Source: Alphaproteobacteria bacterium (lineage in GTDB: Bacteria; Pseudomonadota; Alphaproteobacteria; Rhizobiales; Aestuariivirgaceae). From it: a DNA stretch of 44,079 nt. The notes under the pieces are model-generated. The model was not told where the DNA came from. It saw only the letters and a program-made list of their open reading frames with translations, and ran no database searches. Below, in pieces: positions 34,643 to 44,079 of this stretch. The translations under genes and the position numbers were made by a program. Where the stretch lies: contig JAHEBA010000020.1 of assembly GCA_024642465.1 (NCBI GenBank), positions 1-44,079 of the forward strand, written 5' to 3'. How positions within the stretch are numbered: position 1 is the stretch's first letter; each line of letters opens with the position of its first letter.

Positions 34643-35277
34643 AGAAGCGCGCAACACAACCTTCTCCACGCAAGGCACGGGTGCTGCGCCAGGACGAGTT
34701 GACGATCTGGCACAAGGTCGTTGAAACGGTATCGCCACTTCAGCCGCGCAAGGTGCCAAGGCTGGAGGATCACATCGATCGCCCTGCCGATAGTCTCGTT
34801 GCATCTGCCTACGGGCCTGCACTATCCGGCTCCATGTCGACGGCGGCAGCTGCAGCAGCTGCCAAACCGCTACCTGAACCGCTCCGGCCCCGGATAGCAG
34901 GGCTCAATCGCCGGGATACCCAGAAACTTTCGCGTGGAAATGTCGACATCGATGGGCGCATCGATCTTCACGGCATGAGCGTGGCGCGGGCCCGGTCGGC
35001 CCTGCTCAACTTCATTGAGTCATCTCGCGATCTTGATCGTCGCAACATACTGGTGATTACCGGCAAGGGCGCCTCGCCGTTTACCCGTCACACCTTGCAC
35101 TCTGTCGATGTGTACCATGCGCCGGAGAGGCAGGGGGTATTGCGGGCAGAGTTGTCCCATTGGCTGCACGAGCGAGAGTTCGCCCGGCACGTGGTTGGCT
35201 TTCAGCCGGCTCACCCGCGTCATGGCGGTGGCGGCGCTTTCTACATCCGGCTACGCCGCAAGGACGCCCGCCGATGA
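34639..35277 (+). CDS. Smr-domain protein
   Basis: 212 residues. Basic N-terminus, an Ala-rich linker (about 60-85), and a C-terminal Smr domain starting at DIDGRIDLHGMSVARAR, with the DLHG motif and ILVITGKG as the glycine loop, ending in GGGGAFYIRLRR. Smr domains are small endonuclease-like modules of MutS2 and RQC-type RNA quality control; which of these applies is unknown. ATG overlaps the mltA stop and its own stop overlaps the next start, so three or four genes are translationally coupled. Confidence 0.88.
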   Translation: MKKRATQPSPRKARVLRQDELTIWHKVVETVSPLQPRKVPRLEDHIDRPADSLVASAYGPALSGSMSTAAAAAAAKPLPEPLRPRIAGLNRRDTQKLSRGNVDIDGRIDLHGMSVARARSALLNFIESSRDLDRRNILVITGKGASPFTRHTLHSVDVYHAPERQGVLRAELSHWLHEREFARHVVGFQPAHPRHGGGGAFYIRLRRKDARR

Positions 35278-35645
35278 CACCGTTCGGTCTGAAGATACGC
35301 GAATTGCGACGGCAGCGCAGCGTCAGCATGAAGGAGATGGCCGGCGCAATCGGCGTGACGCCTGCCTATCTGTCGGCGCTCGAGCACGGTCACCGTGGGT
35401 TGCCAAGCTGGTATCTCGTTCAGCGCATCATTGCCTACTTCAACGTGATCTGGGACGAAGCCGAGGAGATTGCCCGACTGGCACGCATATCCCATCCGCG
35501 CGTGGTGGTAGACACGTCCGGACTATCACCAAAGGCAACCGAGGTGGCGAACCGGTTTGCGGAACAGATCGCCGACCTTGATGAAGCCGAACTGGACCGG
35601 CACCTCGCCTTGCTGGCCGCCTCCGGCAAAACGCCTAGAGAATGA
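35274..35645 (+). CDS. Small XRE-type helix-turn-helix regulator
   Basis: 123 residues. An HTH_3 domain at about 5-65: [20 protein letters not shown], then [20 protein letters not shown] with the recognition helix. The C-terminal part (about 75-123) is helical and without an obvious effector domain. Frequent last gene of the Tim44-mltA-Smr cluster in Alphaproteobacteria; target unknown. ATG overlaps the Smr stop by 4 nt. Its last 11 nt overlap the 3' end of hslU on the other strand. Confidence 0.82.
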   Translation: MTPFGLKIRELRRQRSVSMKEMAGAIGVTPAYLSALEHGHRGLPSWYLVQRIIAYFNVIWDEAEEIARLARISHPRVVVDTSGLSPKATEVANRFAEQIADLDEAELDRHLALLAASGKTPRE

Positions 35646-36942
35646 ATTTCGACAGGTCGGTGTTGCGCGCGAGGTCGCCGATGTTTTCCTCGACGAACCG
35701 GCTATCCAGCACAACGGTCTGACCGGCCCGGTCGGTCGCGTTGAAGCTTACGTCTTCAAGCACGCGCTCCATGATGGTCTGAAGCCGTCTTGCGCCGATG
35801 TTTTCTACTGACGCATTTACCTCGGCTGCGATATTGGCAAGCGCGTCAATGCCGTCGTCGGTTACTTCGAGGGTAAGGTTCTCCGTCGCAAGCAGGGCGA
35901 CGTACTGCTTCACCAGGCTGGCCTGCGGCTCCACCAGAATGCGCTTGAAGTCGTCGCGCGACAGGGCCTTCAATTCGACCCTGATCGGCAGGCGCCCCTG
36001 CAATTCCGGCAGGAGGTCCGAAGGCTTGGCAACATGGAAGGCGCCGGACGCGATGAACAGGATGTGATCTGTCTTCACCGCACCATACTTTGTCGAAACC
36101 GTTGTCCCCTCGATCAGCGGAAGAAGGTCACGTTGAACTCCTTCACGGCTGACATCGGCCCCCTGACGCTCCGAGCGCGCAGTGACCTTGTCGATCTCGT
36201 CGAGGAAGACGATACCGTTGTTCTCTACGGCGCTGATTGCCTCCTGAACGATCTGCTCCTGGTCGATCAGCTTGTCGGATTCTTCCGGAACCAGAATTGC
36301 GTGGCTTTCGCTCACGGTCATCCGCCGGGTTTTCGTCCTCTGGCCGAAGGCCTTGCCGAGCATGTCGGAGAGATTGATCATGCCAACCGAGGAGCCAGGC
36401 ATGCCCGGAATGTCCATGGTCGGCATGCCGCCGCCTGTGTCCACCACCTTGATCTCGATTTCCTTGCCGTCGAGTTCGCCATTGCGAAGCTTGGTGCGAA
36501 ATGAATCGCGTGTCGTCTTTGAAGCGCCCGGACCGACCAGGGCATCGAGCACCCGGTTTTCGGCATTGGCCTGCGCCTGTGCGGTGACCTGCTCGCGGCG
36601 GGCTTCGCGCGCAAGCCCGATGCCGATCTCGACCAGATCACGGATGATCTGCTCCACGTCCCTGCCGACGTAGCCCACCTCCGTGAACTTCGTGGCCTCG
36701 ACTTTGATGAAGGGTGCATTGGCAAGCTTCGCCAGCCGGCGGGCGATCTCCGTCTTGCCGACGCCGGTGGGGCCGATCATCAGGATGTTCTTCGGCATCA
36801 CCTCGTCACGCAAGGCCGGGTCGAGCTGCTTGCGCCGCCACCGGTTGCGAAGCGCAATGGCAACCATGCGCTTGGCATCCCGCTGCCCCACGATATGCCG
36901 GTCCAGCTCTGATACGATCTCGCGCGGGGAAAAATCGGTCAT
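35635..36942 (-). CDS. hslU: ATP-dependent protease ATPase subunit HslU
   Basis: 435 residues. AAA+ unfoldase of the HslVU protease. N-terminal [16 protein letters not shown]; Walker [11 protein letters not shown]; the pore loop region [16 protein letters not shown]; Walker [12 protein letters not shown]; sensor region [13 protein letters not shown]-terminal SKFIL tail, which docks into HslV. AGAGAAGAG precedes the ATG. hslV lies upstream with a 40-nt gap. The C-terminal codons overlap the convergent XRE gene. Confidence 0.96.
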   Translation of the reverse strand: MTDFSPREIVSELDRHIVGQRDAKRMVAIALRNRWRRKQLDPALRDEVMPKNILMIGPTGVGKTEIARRLAKLANAPFIKVEATKFTEVGYVGRDVEQIIRDLVEIGIGLAREARREQVTAQAQANAENRVLDALVGPGASKTTRDSFRTKLRNGELDGKEIEIKVVDTGGGMPTMDIPGMPGSSVGMINLSDMLGKAFGQRTKTRRMTVSESHAILVPEESDKLIDQEQIVQEAISAVENNGIVFLDEIDKVTARSERQGADVSREGVQRDLLPLIEGTTVSTKYGAVKTDHILFIASGAFHVAKPSDLLPELQGRLPIRVELKALSRDDFKRILVEPQASLVKQYVALLATENLTLEVTDDGIDALANIAAEVNASVENIGARRLQTIMERVLEDVSFNATDRAGQTVVLDSRFVEENIGDLARNTDLSKFIL

Positions 36943-36982
36943 GGGCTCTTCTCTTGGAATGGTGCTGCCGGGCCGGATACCG

Positions 36983-37537
36983 TCATATGGTTTCCAGCTT
37001 TTCCATCGTAACGTTGTCGTTGGTATAGACGCAGATCTCGGCTGCGATCTTCATGGCCTTGCGGGCGATCTCCTCTGCATCGAGATCCGAATCGGCCAGC
37101 GCCCGGGCTGCTGCCAACGCATAATTCCCGCCTGAACCAATGGCGATGATACCGTTTTCGGGTTCTAGCACGTCGCCATTGCCGGTCAGCACCAGGCTGG
37201 TCGACCGGTCGGCGACGATCATCATGGCTTCCAGCCGGCGCAGATACCGGTCGGTGCGCCAGTCCTTGGCAAGCTCCACACAGGCCCGGGTCAGCTGGGC
37301 CGGGTATTGCTCCAGTTTCGCTTCAAGCCGTTCGAACAGCGTCATTGCGTCAGCCGTTGCCCCGGCAAATCCGGCAATCACGTCGCCTTTGCCAAGTGGG
37401 CGCACCTTGCGCGCATTGCCCTTGATGATGGTGTTGGACAGGCTGACCTGACCGTCGCCGGCCACCACCACCGTCTTGCCCTTGCGCACGGTCACGATGG
37501 TTGTGCCGTGCCAGGTATGATTGGCGTCTTCGCTCAT
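36983..37537 (-). CDS. hslV: ATP-dependent protease peptidase subunit HslV
   Basis: 184 residues. Threonine peptidase of the proteasome-like family. The catalytic Thr is T12 in [11 protein letters not shown], so an 11-residue leader ([11 protein letters not shown]) must be removed, the usual alphaproteobacterial form. Further signatures: [32 protein letters not shown], and [20 protein letters not shown] lies 4 nt before the ATG. Divergent from hisB. Confidence 0.96.
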   Translation of the reverse strand: MSEDANHTWHGTTIVTVRKGKTVVVAGDGQVSLSNTIIKGNARKVRPLGKGDVIAGFAGATADAMTLFERLEAKLEQYPAQLTRACVELAKDWRTDRYLRRLEAMMIVADRSTSLVLTGNGDVLEPENGIIAIGSGGNYALAAARALADSDLDAEEIARKAMKIAAEICVYTNDNVTMEKLETI

Positions 37538-37693
37538 GCGCCCTCCGGAACCAGTTGCAGCGTGAACTTGGGGTTTGCCGCATGCGATTAAAAGACCCTT
37601 TAGGGTTAATCAAGCATGGCATCGGCCCTTGCGCCTGCGTCAGCGCCTGCTAAAAGTCACCCGCAACGGACGTGACTGGATGGGATCAGCAGC
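37538..37693. other. Divergent intergenic region, hslV / hisB
   Basis: 156 nt shared by the two promoters. It contains an inverted repeat ACCCT-TT-AGGGT at about 37597-37608 and an AT-rich spot around it. I see no certain heat-shock or sigma70 promoter. Confidence 0.4.
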
Positions 37694-38293
37694 ATGAGAA
37701 AAGCTGTCGTCACTCGCAAGACCGATGAAACCGACGTGTCGGTTGAAGTGAACCTCGACGGCAAGGGTGCCCGCAGCATCTCGACCGGCGTCGGGTTCCT
37801 TGACCACATGCTGGACCAACTTTCGCGTCACTCGCTTATCGACATGAAGATCAAGACCGTTGGTGACCTGCACATCGACATGCATCACACCACGGAAGAT
37901 ACCGGCATTGCGCTCGGTCAGGCCATTTCGAAGGCATTGGGCGACCGAAAGGGCATCCGCCGCTATGGCCACTGTTACCTGGCCATGGATGAAGCGCTGT
38001 CCCGGGCAGCAATCGACGTGTCGGGGCGGCCCTTCCTGGTCTGGCGGACGGAGTTCAGCGCAACGAAGATCGGCGACATGGACACCGAACTGTTCCGTGA
38101 ATTCTTCCAGGCTTTCGCGATGAATGCAGGAGTAACGCTGCACGTCGAAACGCTGTATGGTGCCAACAATCACCACATCGCTGAAAGCTGTTTCAAGGCT
38201 GTGGCACGGGCGCTGCGCGACTGCATCGAAATTGATGGACGCATGCCGGACGCCGTGCCTTCCACCAAGGGCACGTTGGGCGGTCAGGAGTGA
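37694..38293 (+). CDS. hisB: Imidazoleglycerol-phosphate dehydratase
   Basis: 199 residues, monofunctional as in most non-enteric bacteria. Dehydrates imidazoleglycerol phosphate in histidine synthesis, Mn-dependent. Metal-binding signatures: [36 protein letters not shown], and the second HHxxE as [12 protein letters not shown]. First gene of a rightward his run through hisE. Confidence 0.97.
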   Translation: MRKAVVTRKTDETDVSVEVNLDGKGARSISTGVGFLDHMLDQLSRHSLIDMKIKTVGDLHIDMHHTTEDTGIALGQAISKALGDRKGIRRYGHCYLAMDEALSRAAIDVSGRPFLVWRTEFSATKIGDMDTELFREFFQAFAMNAGVTLHVETLYGANNHHIAESCFKAVARALRDCIEIDGRMPDAVPSTKGTLGGQE

Positions 38294-38297
38294 TCTG

Positions 38298-38690
38298 ATG
38301 CTGACCTTCACCGCACATCGAAAGGCAGAGGTGCTGAGCCATGACGAAGCTGCCGACGGCGTGATTTTCGTCAAGGACGGCTTCAGCTGGCCCGCTTTCC
38401 TTGTGCCTTTCGTGTGGCTGATCTGGCACCGCCTTTGGCGGGCGCTTGGCGGCTACATCTTGGCAGTTGCTGGGCTTGCCGGGGTTGGTTACCTCGCCGG
38501 GCTCCCTGAAGGCCTGGGTACGTCGCTGGGCTTGCTTCTCAACCTTTACATGGGCCTTGAAGGCAACAACCTCCGGCGCAAGGCGCTTGCGCGGCGTGGC
38601 TATCAGGAGGTTGCCGACATAGTCGCTGGCGATGGCGAGGAGGCTGCCTGGCGGTTCCTTGCGAACCGGATGCAACATCAGGTCGGCTGA
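38298..38690 (+). CDS. DUF2628-domain membrane protein
   Basis: 130 residues. The first part is a soluble stretch (about 1-30, [16 protein letters not shown]), followed by two to three membrane segments ([33 protein letters not shown]) and the [19 protein letters not shown] motif that marks DUF2628. Function unknown. It sits between hisB and hisH, an arrangement shared with many Hyphomicrobiales and Rhodobacterales. AGGAG lies 7 nt before the ATG. The gap to hisH is only 8 nt. Confidence 0.85.
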   Translation: MLTFTAHRKAEVLSHDEAADGVIFVKDGFSWPAFLVPFVWLIWHRLWRALGGYILAVAGLAGVGYLAGLPEGLGTSLGLLLNLYMGLEGNNLRRKALARRGYQEVADIVAGDGEEAAWRFLANRMQHQVG

Positions 38691-38698
38691 GGCATCAG

Positions 38699-39349
38699 AT
38701 GAAAGTCGCAATCATCGACTACGGTTCAGGCAACCTGCGGTCGGCCCAGAAGTCATTCGAGCGGGCGGCGAGGTCGGCCGGACTGAACGCTTCAATCGAC
38801 TTGGTATCGACCCCTGACCAGGTTGTTGCTGCTGACCGCGTGGTGCTGCCGGGAGTGGGGGCTTACCGTGATTGCCATGATGGGCTTGCTGCCATCGATG
38901 GCATGTGGGAGGCAATCAAGGAACACTGCACGACGAAGGCAAAGCCGTTTCTCGGCATTTGCGTCGGCATGCAGCTGATGGCGACGCGCGGCCTTGAGCA
39001 TGGCGAGACGCCGGGCTTCGGCTGGATAGAAGGTGATGTCGACAGGATTGATGTTGGCGGCTCCAGACTGAAGATCCCGCACATGGGCTGGAACACGCTC
39101 GATCTGGTTCGTCAGCACCCGCTGCTTGAGGGAATCGACACTGGTCCGGATGGCCAGCATGCTTACTTCGTGCATTCCTATCATCTCAAGGCTGCCCGGC
39201 ATGAGGATGTGGTCGCCACCGCCTCATATGGCGAGGCAATCACCGCCATGGTTGCGCGCGGCAACATGGCTGGAACCCAGTTCCATCCGGAAAAGAGCCA
39301 GTCGCTGGGTCTTGCGCTTATCGCCAATTTCCTCAACTGGTCGCCCTGA
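38699..39349 (+). CDS. hisH: Imidazole glycerol phosphate synthase, glutaminase subunit
   Basis: 216 residues. Class I amidotransferase that supplies ammonia to HisF. Catalytic triad: C88 (LGICVGMQL), H196 and E198 (TQFHPEKS). N-terminal [10 protein letters not shown] is conserved. Starts at the ATG 8 nt after the DUF2628 gene. Confidence 0.96.
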   Translation: MKVAIIDYGSGNLRSAQKSFERAARSAGLNASIDLVSTPDQVVAADRVVLPGVGAYRDCHDGLAAIDGMWEAIKEHCTTKAKPFLGICVGMQLMATRGLEHGETPGFGWIEGDVDRIDVGGSRLKIPHMGWNTLDLVRQHPLLEGIDTGPDGQHAYFVHSYHLKAARHEDVVATASYGEAITAMVARGNMAGTQFHPEKSQSLGLALIANFLNWSP

Positions 39350-39364
39350 AGGACTGCTTCGCCA

Positions 39365-40102
39365 ATGATCCTTTTTCCGGCAATAGACCTTAAGGATGGC
39401 CAGTGCGTACGCCTCAAGCTAGGCGACATGCATCAGGCCACCGTGTTTTCCGACGATCCTGCGGGTCAGGCGAAGACGTTCGAGCAGCAAGGTTTTGACT
39501 ACTTGCATCTGGTTGATCTGAACGGCGCCTTCGAGGGCAGGCCGGTCAACGCAGCTGCCGTCGACTCGATACTCGAGGCGGTGTCGCTGCCGGTGCAGCT
39601 CGGTGGCGGCATCCGGGATCTGGCCGGCATTGAACAATGGTTATCGAAGGGCATTTCGAGGGTCATTCTCGGCACCCTGGCCGTGCGAGATCCCGGGCTT
39701 GTCCGTGAAGCCTGCAAGCGGTTCCCCGGTCAGGTGGCGGTGGGCATCGATGCAAAGGCTGGCAAGGTTGCCGTCGAAGGATGGGCAGAAAGCTCAAGCC
39801 TTGGAGTGAAGGAACTGGCAGCACGTTTCGAAGATGCAGGCGTTGCGGCCATCATCTACACCGACATCGACCGTGACGGCATCCTCGCGGGCCTCAATAT
39901 CGACTCGACTCTGGATCTGGCGCGATCAACGTCGATACCGGTCATCGCCAGTGGAGGCCTTGCATCCATGGATGACATCGAGCGTCTCGCTCAGCCGGAC
40001 TGCCAGGTCCTTGAGGGTGCGATCACCGGCCGGGCGCTTTATGATGGCCGCATCGATCCGGTTATTGCCCTCAGCAAACTGAAGGGAGCCCCCAATGCTT
40101 AA
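39365..40102 (+). CDS. hisA: ProFAR isomerase HisA
   Basis: 245 residues. (Beta-alpha)8 barrel; Amadori isomerisation in histidine synthesis. D8 of PAIDLKDG and the second Asp in YTDIDRDG are the catalytic pair; [10 protein letters not shown] and [11 protein letters not shown] are phosphate loops. Its 3' end overlaps hisF by 8 nt. Confidence 0.96.
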   Translation: MILFPAIDLKDGQCVRLKLGDMHQATVFSDDPAGQAKTFEQQGFDYLHLVDLNGAFEGRPVNAAAVDSILEAVSLPVQLGGGIRDLAGIEQWLSKGISRVILGTLAVRDPGLVREACKRFPGQVAVGIDAKAGKVAVEGWAESSSLGVKELAARFEDAGVAAIIYTDIDRDGILAGLNIDSTLDLARSTSIPVIASGGLASMDDIERLAQPDCQVLEGAITGRALYDGRIDPVIALSKLKGAPNA

Positions 40103-40868
40103 GGCCCGGATCATTCCATGCCTCGACGTGAAGGATGGGCGCGTGGTCAAGGGGGTGAACTTCGTGGACCTGCGCGATGCAGGCGATCCGGTACAGATTG
40201 CCAAAGCCTATGACGAGGCAGGTGCCGACGAGCTTTGCTTTCTCGATATTACTGCCAGTTATGAGAACCGCGGCATCATTCTCGACGTGGTTCGCCAGAC
40301 CGCTGAACAGTGCTTCATGCCACTGACAGTCGGCGGCGGGGTGCGCACGCTGGAGGATATTCGCAAGCTGTTGCTGGCAGGTGCCGACAAGGTGTCGATC
40401 AACACGGCAGCAGTGAAGAATCCTGACTTCGTTTGGGAAGCTGCTACGAAATTCGGTTCGCAGTGCATCGTGGTCGCTGTTGATGCCAAGCGGGTCTCAG
40501 GCGTTGGCGACCCGCCGCGCTGGGAAATATTCACCCACGGCGGCCGCGAGCCAACCGGTATCGACGCCGTCGCGTTTGCACGCAAGGTTGTTGATCTGGG
40601 GGCGGGAGAAATCCTGCTGACGTCGATGGACCGCGATGGCACCGGCGATGGCTTCGATATCGAGTTGACCCGCGCCATCTCAGATGCAGTAGACGTTCCG
40701 GTGATCGCTTCGGGTGGGGTCGGGAACCTTCAGCATCTTGTCGACGGCATAAAGCAGGCCCATGCGAGCGCGGTGCTGGCGGCTTCGATTTTCCACTTCG
40801 GGACCCATACCATTTCCGAAGCAAAGCATTTCATGGCACAACAAGGGGTGCCGGTCAGGCTGTCCTGA
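40095..40868 (+). CDS. hisF: Imidazole glycerol phosphate synthase, cyclase subunit
   Basis: 257 residues. Barrel partner of HisH; closes the imidazole ring and releases AICAR. Catalytic D11 ([14 protein letters not shown]) and the Asp in [14 protein letters not shown]; phosphate loops [11 protein letters not shown] and [11 protein letters not shown]. Overlaps hisA, and hisE follows closely. Confidence 0.97.
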   Translation: MLKARIIPCLDVKDGRVVKGVNFVDLRDAGDPVQIAKAYDEAGADELCFLDITASYENRGIILDVVRQTAEQCFMPLTVGGGVRTLEDIRKLLLAGADKVSINTAAVKNPDFVWEAATKFGSQCIVVAVDAKRVSGVGDPPRWEIFTHGGREPTGIDAVAFARKVVDLGAGEILLTSMDRDGTGDGFDIELTRAISDAVDVPVIASGGVGNLQHLVDGIKQAHASAVLAASIFHFGTHTISEAKHFMAQQGVPVRLS

Positions 40869-40892
40869 CTGGTGAACCCCGGGGTAGCGGGC

Positions 40893-41231
40893 ATGGCCGA
40901 TACGCGCAGCACCGACGTCTTGTCGAAACTGGAATCCATCATTGCCCAGAGGGCGAGCGCAGGTGATGGAGATGCATCCTACACCGCGAAGCTCTTGTCA
41001 GCCGGGCGGGAGAAATGCGCCCGCAAGTTCGGTGAAGAAGCTATCGAACTCATTCTCGCTGTAGTGGAGGACGATGCAAGACATCTGACGGCTGAGGCCG
41101 CAGACGTCCTCTACCATTTGCTGGTCGTATTGCGGGCCGGCAACGTACCTCTGGACGATGTCATGCAGGAACTGGCCGATCGTTTCCGCCAGAGTGGGCT
41201 GCAGGAGAAAGCCTCGCGTAGCGCTGGCTAG
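40893..41231 (+). CDS. hisE: Phosphoribosyl-ATP diphosphatase
   Basis: 112 residues. MazG-like all-alpha pyrophosphohydrolase; second step of histidine synthesis, separate from HisI. Signature: [14 protein letters not shown] and [13 protein letters not shown], the metal-binding EExxE and ExxD helices. ATG at 40893 gives [14 protein letters not shown]; a GTG at 40872 is in frame seven codons earlier. Only 10 nt before coaA. Confidence 0.94.
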   Translation: MADTRSTDVLSKLESIIAQRASAGDGDASYTAKLLSAGREKCARKFGEEAIELILAVVEDDARHLTAEAADVLYHLLVVLRAGNVPLDDVMQELADRFRQSGLQEKASRSAG

Positions 41232-41241
41232 GACAATGGGC

Positions 41242-42192
41242 ATGAATCACCTATCAGCACAACTTTCGCCCTATCGCATGTTTACCCGCTCTGAATGGGC
41301 AAAACTGCGCGCCGATACCCCTCTCACCTTGTCGGCTGAAGAGGTTGAGGAACTGCGCGGCGTCAATGATCGCATCAACCTTGATGAAGTGATTGCCATC
41401 TACCTGCCCTTGTCCCGCCTGCTCAACCTGTATGTCGCGGCCAGCCAGGATCTGTTCAAGGTCACGCAGAAGTTCCTTGGCGGCAACAATCACAAGGTGC
41501 CCTACATCATCGGCGTCGCCGGCAGCGTTGCAGGCGGCAAGAGCACCACCGCCCGTATCCTGCGCGGGCTGCTTGCGCGCTGGCCCAACCATCCGAAGGT
41601 ATCGCTTCTGCCCACAGACGGATTTCTGCTTCCCAATGCCGTGCTGGAACGCGAGGGCTTGATGAACCGCAAGGGCTTCCCGGAAAGCTACGACCTCCCG
41701 GTACTGCTCAGGTTCCTCTCAGACATCAAGGCCGGCAAGCGTGATGTCCGGGCGCCGGTTTACTCGCACCTCACCTATGACATCGAACCTGGCAAGCACA
41801 TCACAGTCGATCAGCCCGATATCCTGATCGTGGAGGGGTTGAACGTTTTGCAGACCGGGCGTCCGCCGCGCGACGGCAAGGCCATACCCTACGTATCGGA
41901 CTACTTCGACTTCTCGATCTTCATCGATGCGGACGAGAACGATCTGCGGACCTGGTACGTCAACCGCTTCTTCTCGTTCCGCGAGACGGCATTTGCCGAT
42001 CCCAAGTCATACTTCCATCGCTACTCGAAGCTGACCGATGTCGAGACGCGCGAGACGGCGACCCGCATCTGGGAGACGGTCAACCTGGTCAATCTGCGCG
42101 AAAATGTATTGCCTACCCGGCAGCGTGCGGACCTGATCTTGCGCAAGAGCGCCGACCATCTCGTCAGCACGGTTCACCTTCGCAAGATCTAG
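41242..42192 (+). CDS. coaA: Pantothenate kinase type I
   Basis: 316 residues. CoaA phosphorylates pantothenate, the first and regulated step of CoA synthesis. P-loop [15 protein letters not shown], then [22 protein letters not shown], and VEGLNVLQ, all diagnostic of type I. N-terminal [15 protein letters not shown] is typical. ATG at 41242 has AGGA 8 nt upstream; ATG at 41236 is too close to it. The his-coaA link is common in Hyphomicrobiales. The 3' end overlaps the convergent kinase gene by 4 nt. Confidence 0.95.
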   Translation: MNHLSAQLSPYRMFTRSEWAKLRADTPLTLSAEEVEELRGVNDRINLDEVIAIYLPLSRLLNLYVAASQDLFKVTQKFLGGNNHKVPYIIGVAGSVAGGKSTTARILRGLLARWPNHPKVSLLPTDGFLLPNAVLEREGLMNRKGFPESYDLPVLLRFLSDIKAGKRDVRAPVYSHLTYDIEPGKHITVDQPDILIVEGLNVLQTGRPPRDGKAIPYVSDYFDFSIFIDADENDLRTWYVNRFFSFRETAFADPKSYFHRYSKLTDVETRETATRIWETVNLVNLRENVLPTRQRADLILRKSADHLVSTVHLRKI

Positions 42193-43166
42193 AGCAGCGT
42201 CGAGAGCGTGGCCACCGGCCGTGCCCCGATGTGCGAAATGATTTCGGCAGCAGCCACGTGGCCAATGCGGGCGCACTCGGCCAGCGGCTTGCCGCGCGCA
42301 AGGCCATACAGAAAGCCGGCTGCGTAAAGATCGCCCGCACCCGTCGTATCCACCACCTCGTCAACTGGCACGGCGTTGACGGAATGGATGTCATCACCGT
42401 TGATGATCACACTTCCTTTTTCGGATCGCGTGACTGCAGCCGTCTGGCAATCCTGCCGCACCTGCCTAACAGCCTTGTCGAAGTCCGAGGTTTCGTAGAG
42501 CGACAGAAGCTCGGCCTCGTTGGCGAACAGAATTTCCACGCCATTGCGGATCAGCGACAGGAAGCTGTCGCGATGCCGGTCGACGCAGAAAGAGTCCGAC
42601 AGGGTAAGTGCAACCTTGCGCCCATGCCGGCTTGCAAGTTCGGCGGCCTTCCTGAAAGCGTCCATCGCTTCCGGCCGGTCCCAGAGATAACCCTCGAGAT
42701 AGGTGATGCTTGCGTCGGCCACCTGGTCTTCCAGGATGTCTTCGGGTCCGAGCAGTGCGCTGGCGCCAAGGAAGGTCGACATCGTGCGCTGCCCGTCGGG
42801 CGTCACGACGACGATGCATCGGGCGGTCTGTGGGCCGCTTGAAAGAGATTTCGTATAGTAGCTGACGCCTGACGCGCGGATGTCGTGGGCAAAGACGGCG
42901 CCAAGCTGGTCATCGGCGACCTTGCCGACATAGCGCGCAGTGCCGCCAAGCGAGGTGATGCCGGCGATGGTGTTTGCCGCAGATCCCCCTGAAATCTCGG
43001 TCGCAGGGCCGATCTTGTCGTAAAGCTCGAGTGCGCCGGCTTCGTCCACCAGCTGCATTGAGCCCTTGGCGAGCCCATTGGCGGACAGGAAGCTGTCCTC
43101 GTGGCGGGCGATCACGTCAACGATGGCGTTTCCGATGCCGATGACATCGTGCTTTGGGTCAGACAT
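42189..43166 (-). CDS. Adenosine kinase-type PfkB sugar kinase
   Basis: 325 residues. Ribokinase/PfkB fold: N-terminal signature [16 protein letters not shown] and the C-terminal [16 protein letters not shown] with the catalytic Asp of GAGD. N-terminal [11 protein letters not shown] resembles adenosine kinases of Alphaproteobacteria; substrate not proven. Convergent with coaA (4-nt overlap); the next gene is divergent with about 145 nt between. Confidence 0.88.
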   Translation of the reverse strand: MSDPKHDVIGIGNAIVDVIARHEDSFLSANGLAKGSMQLVDEAGALELYDKIGPATEISGGSAANTIAGITSLGGTARYVGKVADDQLGAVFAHDIRASGVSYYTKSLSSGPQTARCIVVVTPDGQRTMSTFLGASALLGPEDILEDQVADASITYLEGYLWDRPEAMDAFRKAAELASRHGRKVALTLSDSFCVDRHRDSFLSLIRNGVEILFANEAELLSLYETSDFDKAVRQVRQDCQTAAVTRSEKGSVIINGDDIHSVNAVPVDEVVDTTGAGDLYAAGFLYGLARGKPLAECARIGHVAAAEIISHIGARPVATLSTLL

Positions 43167-43311
43167 GGCGAGATCCGATTTGCATGAAGAATTTGTTCCG
43201 AAGAGTGCTTACACAAACCTGGTCGCATGAAGCAATGCGAGACTTGCAACCTGGAACCGATGCCACTACTTGCCAGTCAGGGTGGAGCTATACGCACTGG
43301 GTCTGATGGTC

Positions 43312-43986
43312 ATGATTTCTGCTGCAATTCGCGCGGTGAACGACGTTCTTTCACCGGCATTCCGGTCCGTGCTCTGGAAGGCTGTCGGACTGACGCTTCT
43401 GCTGTTTTCGGGGCTGCTGGCGGCCATCTGGGTCGGCTCTTCCTTGCTTCTCACGCTGCCGTGGCCGTGGCTGGACGAAGTTATTGCGGCTGTCGCCAGC
43501 CTTGGTCTGCTGGTTGCACTGTTCTTCCTGATGGCGCCGGTGACGGCAATATTTGCCGGCCTGTTTCTGGATACGGTCGCCGACATCGTCGAGCGCAAGC
43601 ATTATCCCGCAGAGCGTGCGGGCCAGCCGCCCGGTACGTTCTCGTCAATCCTTATGGCGGTGCAATTCGGCCTTCTGGTGCTGCTGGTCAACATACTGGT
43701 GCTGCCGACGGTTTTCTTCGGCATCGGTGCCCTGATCATGCTGGTGGTGAACGCCTACCTGCTCAGCCGCGAATTCTTCACCATGGCGGCAGTACGGCAC
43801 ATGCCAATTCGCGACGCACATGAGTTTCGCAAGTCCAATGCCGGGCGGATTTGGGCAGCAGGTCTTGTGCCTGCAGGATTGGCCCTGATCCCGTTCGTCA
43901 ATATCCTGGTGCCGCTGTTCTCGACCTCCTACTTCGTCCACATTTTCAAGCGGATCAGCAAGGACGAAGGTCTGCGCACGGGCTAG
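43312..43986 (+). CDS. EI24/CysZ-like membrane protein
   Basis: About 224 residues, mostly hydrophobic with four to six membrane helices. Recognisable family stretches: AVNDVLSPAFRSVLWKAVGL, FLMAPVTAIFAGLFLDTVADIVERKHYP, and LVNAYLLSREFFTMAAVRH; LVPLFSTSYFVHIFKRI closes it. EI24 includes CysZ, a sulfate permease, but alphaproteobacterial members are mostly uncharacterised. Start uncertain: ATG at 43312 or 43306, with a GTG at 43282 in frame; none has a good ribosome-binding site. Ends in a stop shared with the 3' end of nth on the other strand (3-nt overlap region). Confidence 0.83.
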   Translation: MISAAIRAVNDVLSPAFRSVLWKAVGLTLLLFSGLLAAIWVGSSLLLTLPWPWLDEVIAAVASLGLLVALFFLMAPVTAIFAGLFLDTVADIVERKHYPAERAGQPPGTFSSILMAVQFGLLVLLVNILVLPTVFFGIGALIMLVVNAYLLSREFFTMAAVRHMPIRDAHEFRKSNAGRIWAAGLVPAGLALIPFVNILVPLFSTSYFVHIFKRISKDEGLRTG

Positions 43987-44079
43987 CGCGCCACTGTCTT
44001 GCCGGGAAACAGGCAGATGTCGTTGATGATGCAGCGTTCGCATTCGGGCTTTCTGGCCTTGCAGACATAGCGGCCGTGC
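43983..44079 (-). CDS. nth: Endonuclease III (C-terminal fragment, cut by window edge)
   Basis: The last 32 codons of a gene that begins beyond the window. The translation HGRYVCKARKPECERC plus IINDIC carries the C-x6-C-x2-C-x5-C [4Fe-4S] ligand pattern at the end of Nth glycosylases, which excise oxidised pyrimidines. The rest is outside the window. Convergent with the EI24-like gene. Confidence 0.85.
   Translation of the reverse strand, partial: HGRYVCKARKPECERCIINDICLFPGKTVAR

Noticed and set aside
37538..37693. A heat-shock (sigma32) promoter for hslVU
   Set aside because: A CTTG word is present, but the -10 region is a poor match at the right spacing.
1..44079. Mobile elements, CRISPR arrays, tRNA or rRNA genes, riboswitches
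   Set aside because: No transposase, integrase, direct-repeat array, tRNA cloverleaf or rRNA sequence was recognised by reading. A covariance-model search would settle small RNAs.

Overview
The window is chromosomal core sequence from an alphaproteobacterium, most likely a Hyphomicrobiales (Rhizobiales)-type organism. This rests on gene order and regulatory sites, not on any rRNA: hemJ-hemE next to the pyruvate,phosphate dikinase regulator gene, maf, aroE, coaE, dnaQ and secB; the parB-parA-rsmG-mnmG-mnmE-rho run; glnK-amtB behind a sigma54-like promoter; and a perfect CtrA-type box in front of ftsK. I see no insertion sequence, prophage, CRISPR array, rRNA or tRNA.

Layout. 0.1-3.0 kb: short housekeeping genes on + (prolyl-tRNA deacylase, YbbN thioredoxin, LON-domain protein, Trm112-like, DUF971). 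3.0-5.2 kb: a UbiH/COQ6-type monooxygenase divergent from tesB. 5.3-7.1 kb: the nitrogen-sensing pair glnK-amtB, closed by a strong terminator. 7.1-11.5 kb: ftsK, lolA and xth. 11.5-14.0 kb: a cyclic-nucleotide-binding protein and an OmpR-type regulator facing a YkuD L,D-transpeptidase and a YggS-type PLP protein. 14.1-18.2 kb: the overlapping leuS-lptE-holA operon.

18.2-27.5 kb is a leftward block: hemE-hemJ-rho-mnmE-mnmG-rsmG-parA-parB. It carries a perfect parS between mnmG and mnmE and a one-mismatch parS inside rsmG. The 382-nt gap between hemE and the next rightward gene is the best candidate for the chromosome origin: AT-rich, four near-consensus DnaA boxes in one orientation, flanking genes pointing outward, and the hemE-oriC order known from Caulobacter and Rickettsia.

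27.8-31.4 kb: PPDK regulator, maf, aroE, coaE and dnaQ, tightly packed rightward. 31.4-35.6 kb: secB and fxsA on -, then a Tim44-like protein, mltA, an Smr protein and a small XRE regulator on +. 35.6-37.5 kb: hslVU on -. 37.7-42.2 kb: hisB, a DUF2628 protein, hisH, hisA, hisF, hisE and coaA. 42.2-44.1 kb: an adenosine-kinase-type PfkB enzyme, an EI24/CysZ-like membrane protein and the 3' end of nth, cut by the window edge.

I did not find a convincing undescribed multi-gene system. The best leads are the origin/centromere architecture (oriC candidate, two parS sites, an isolated perfect DnaA box), the CtrA site before ftsK, and a probably frameshifted small membrane-protein gene in the 613-nt gap between rho and mnmE.
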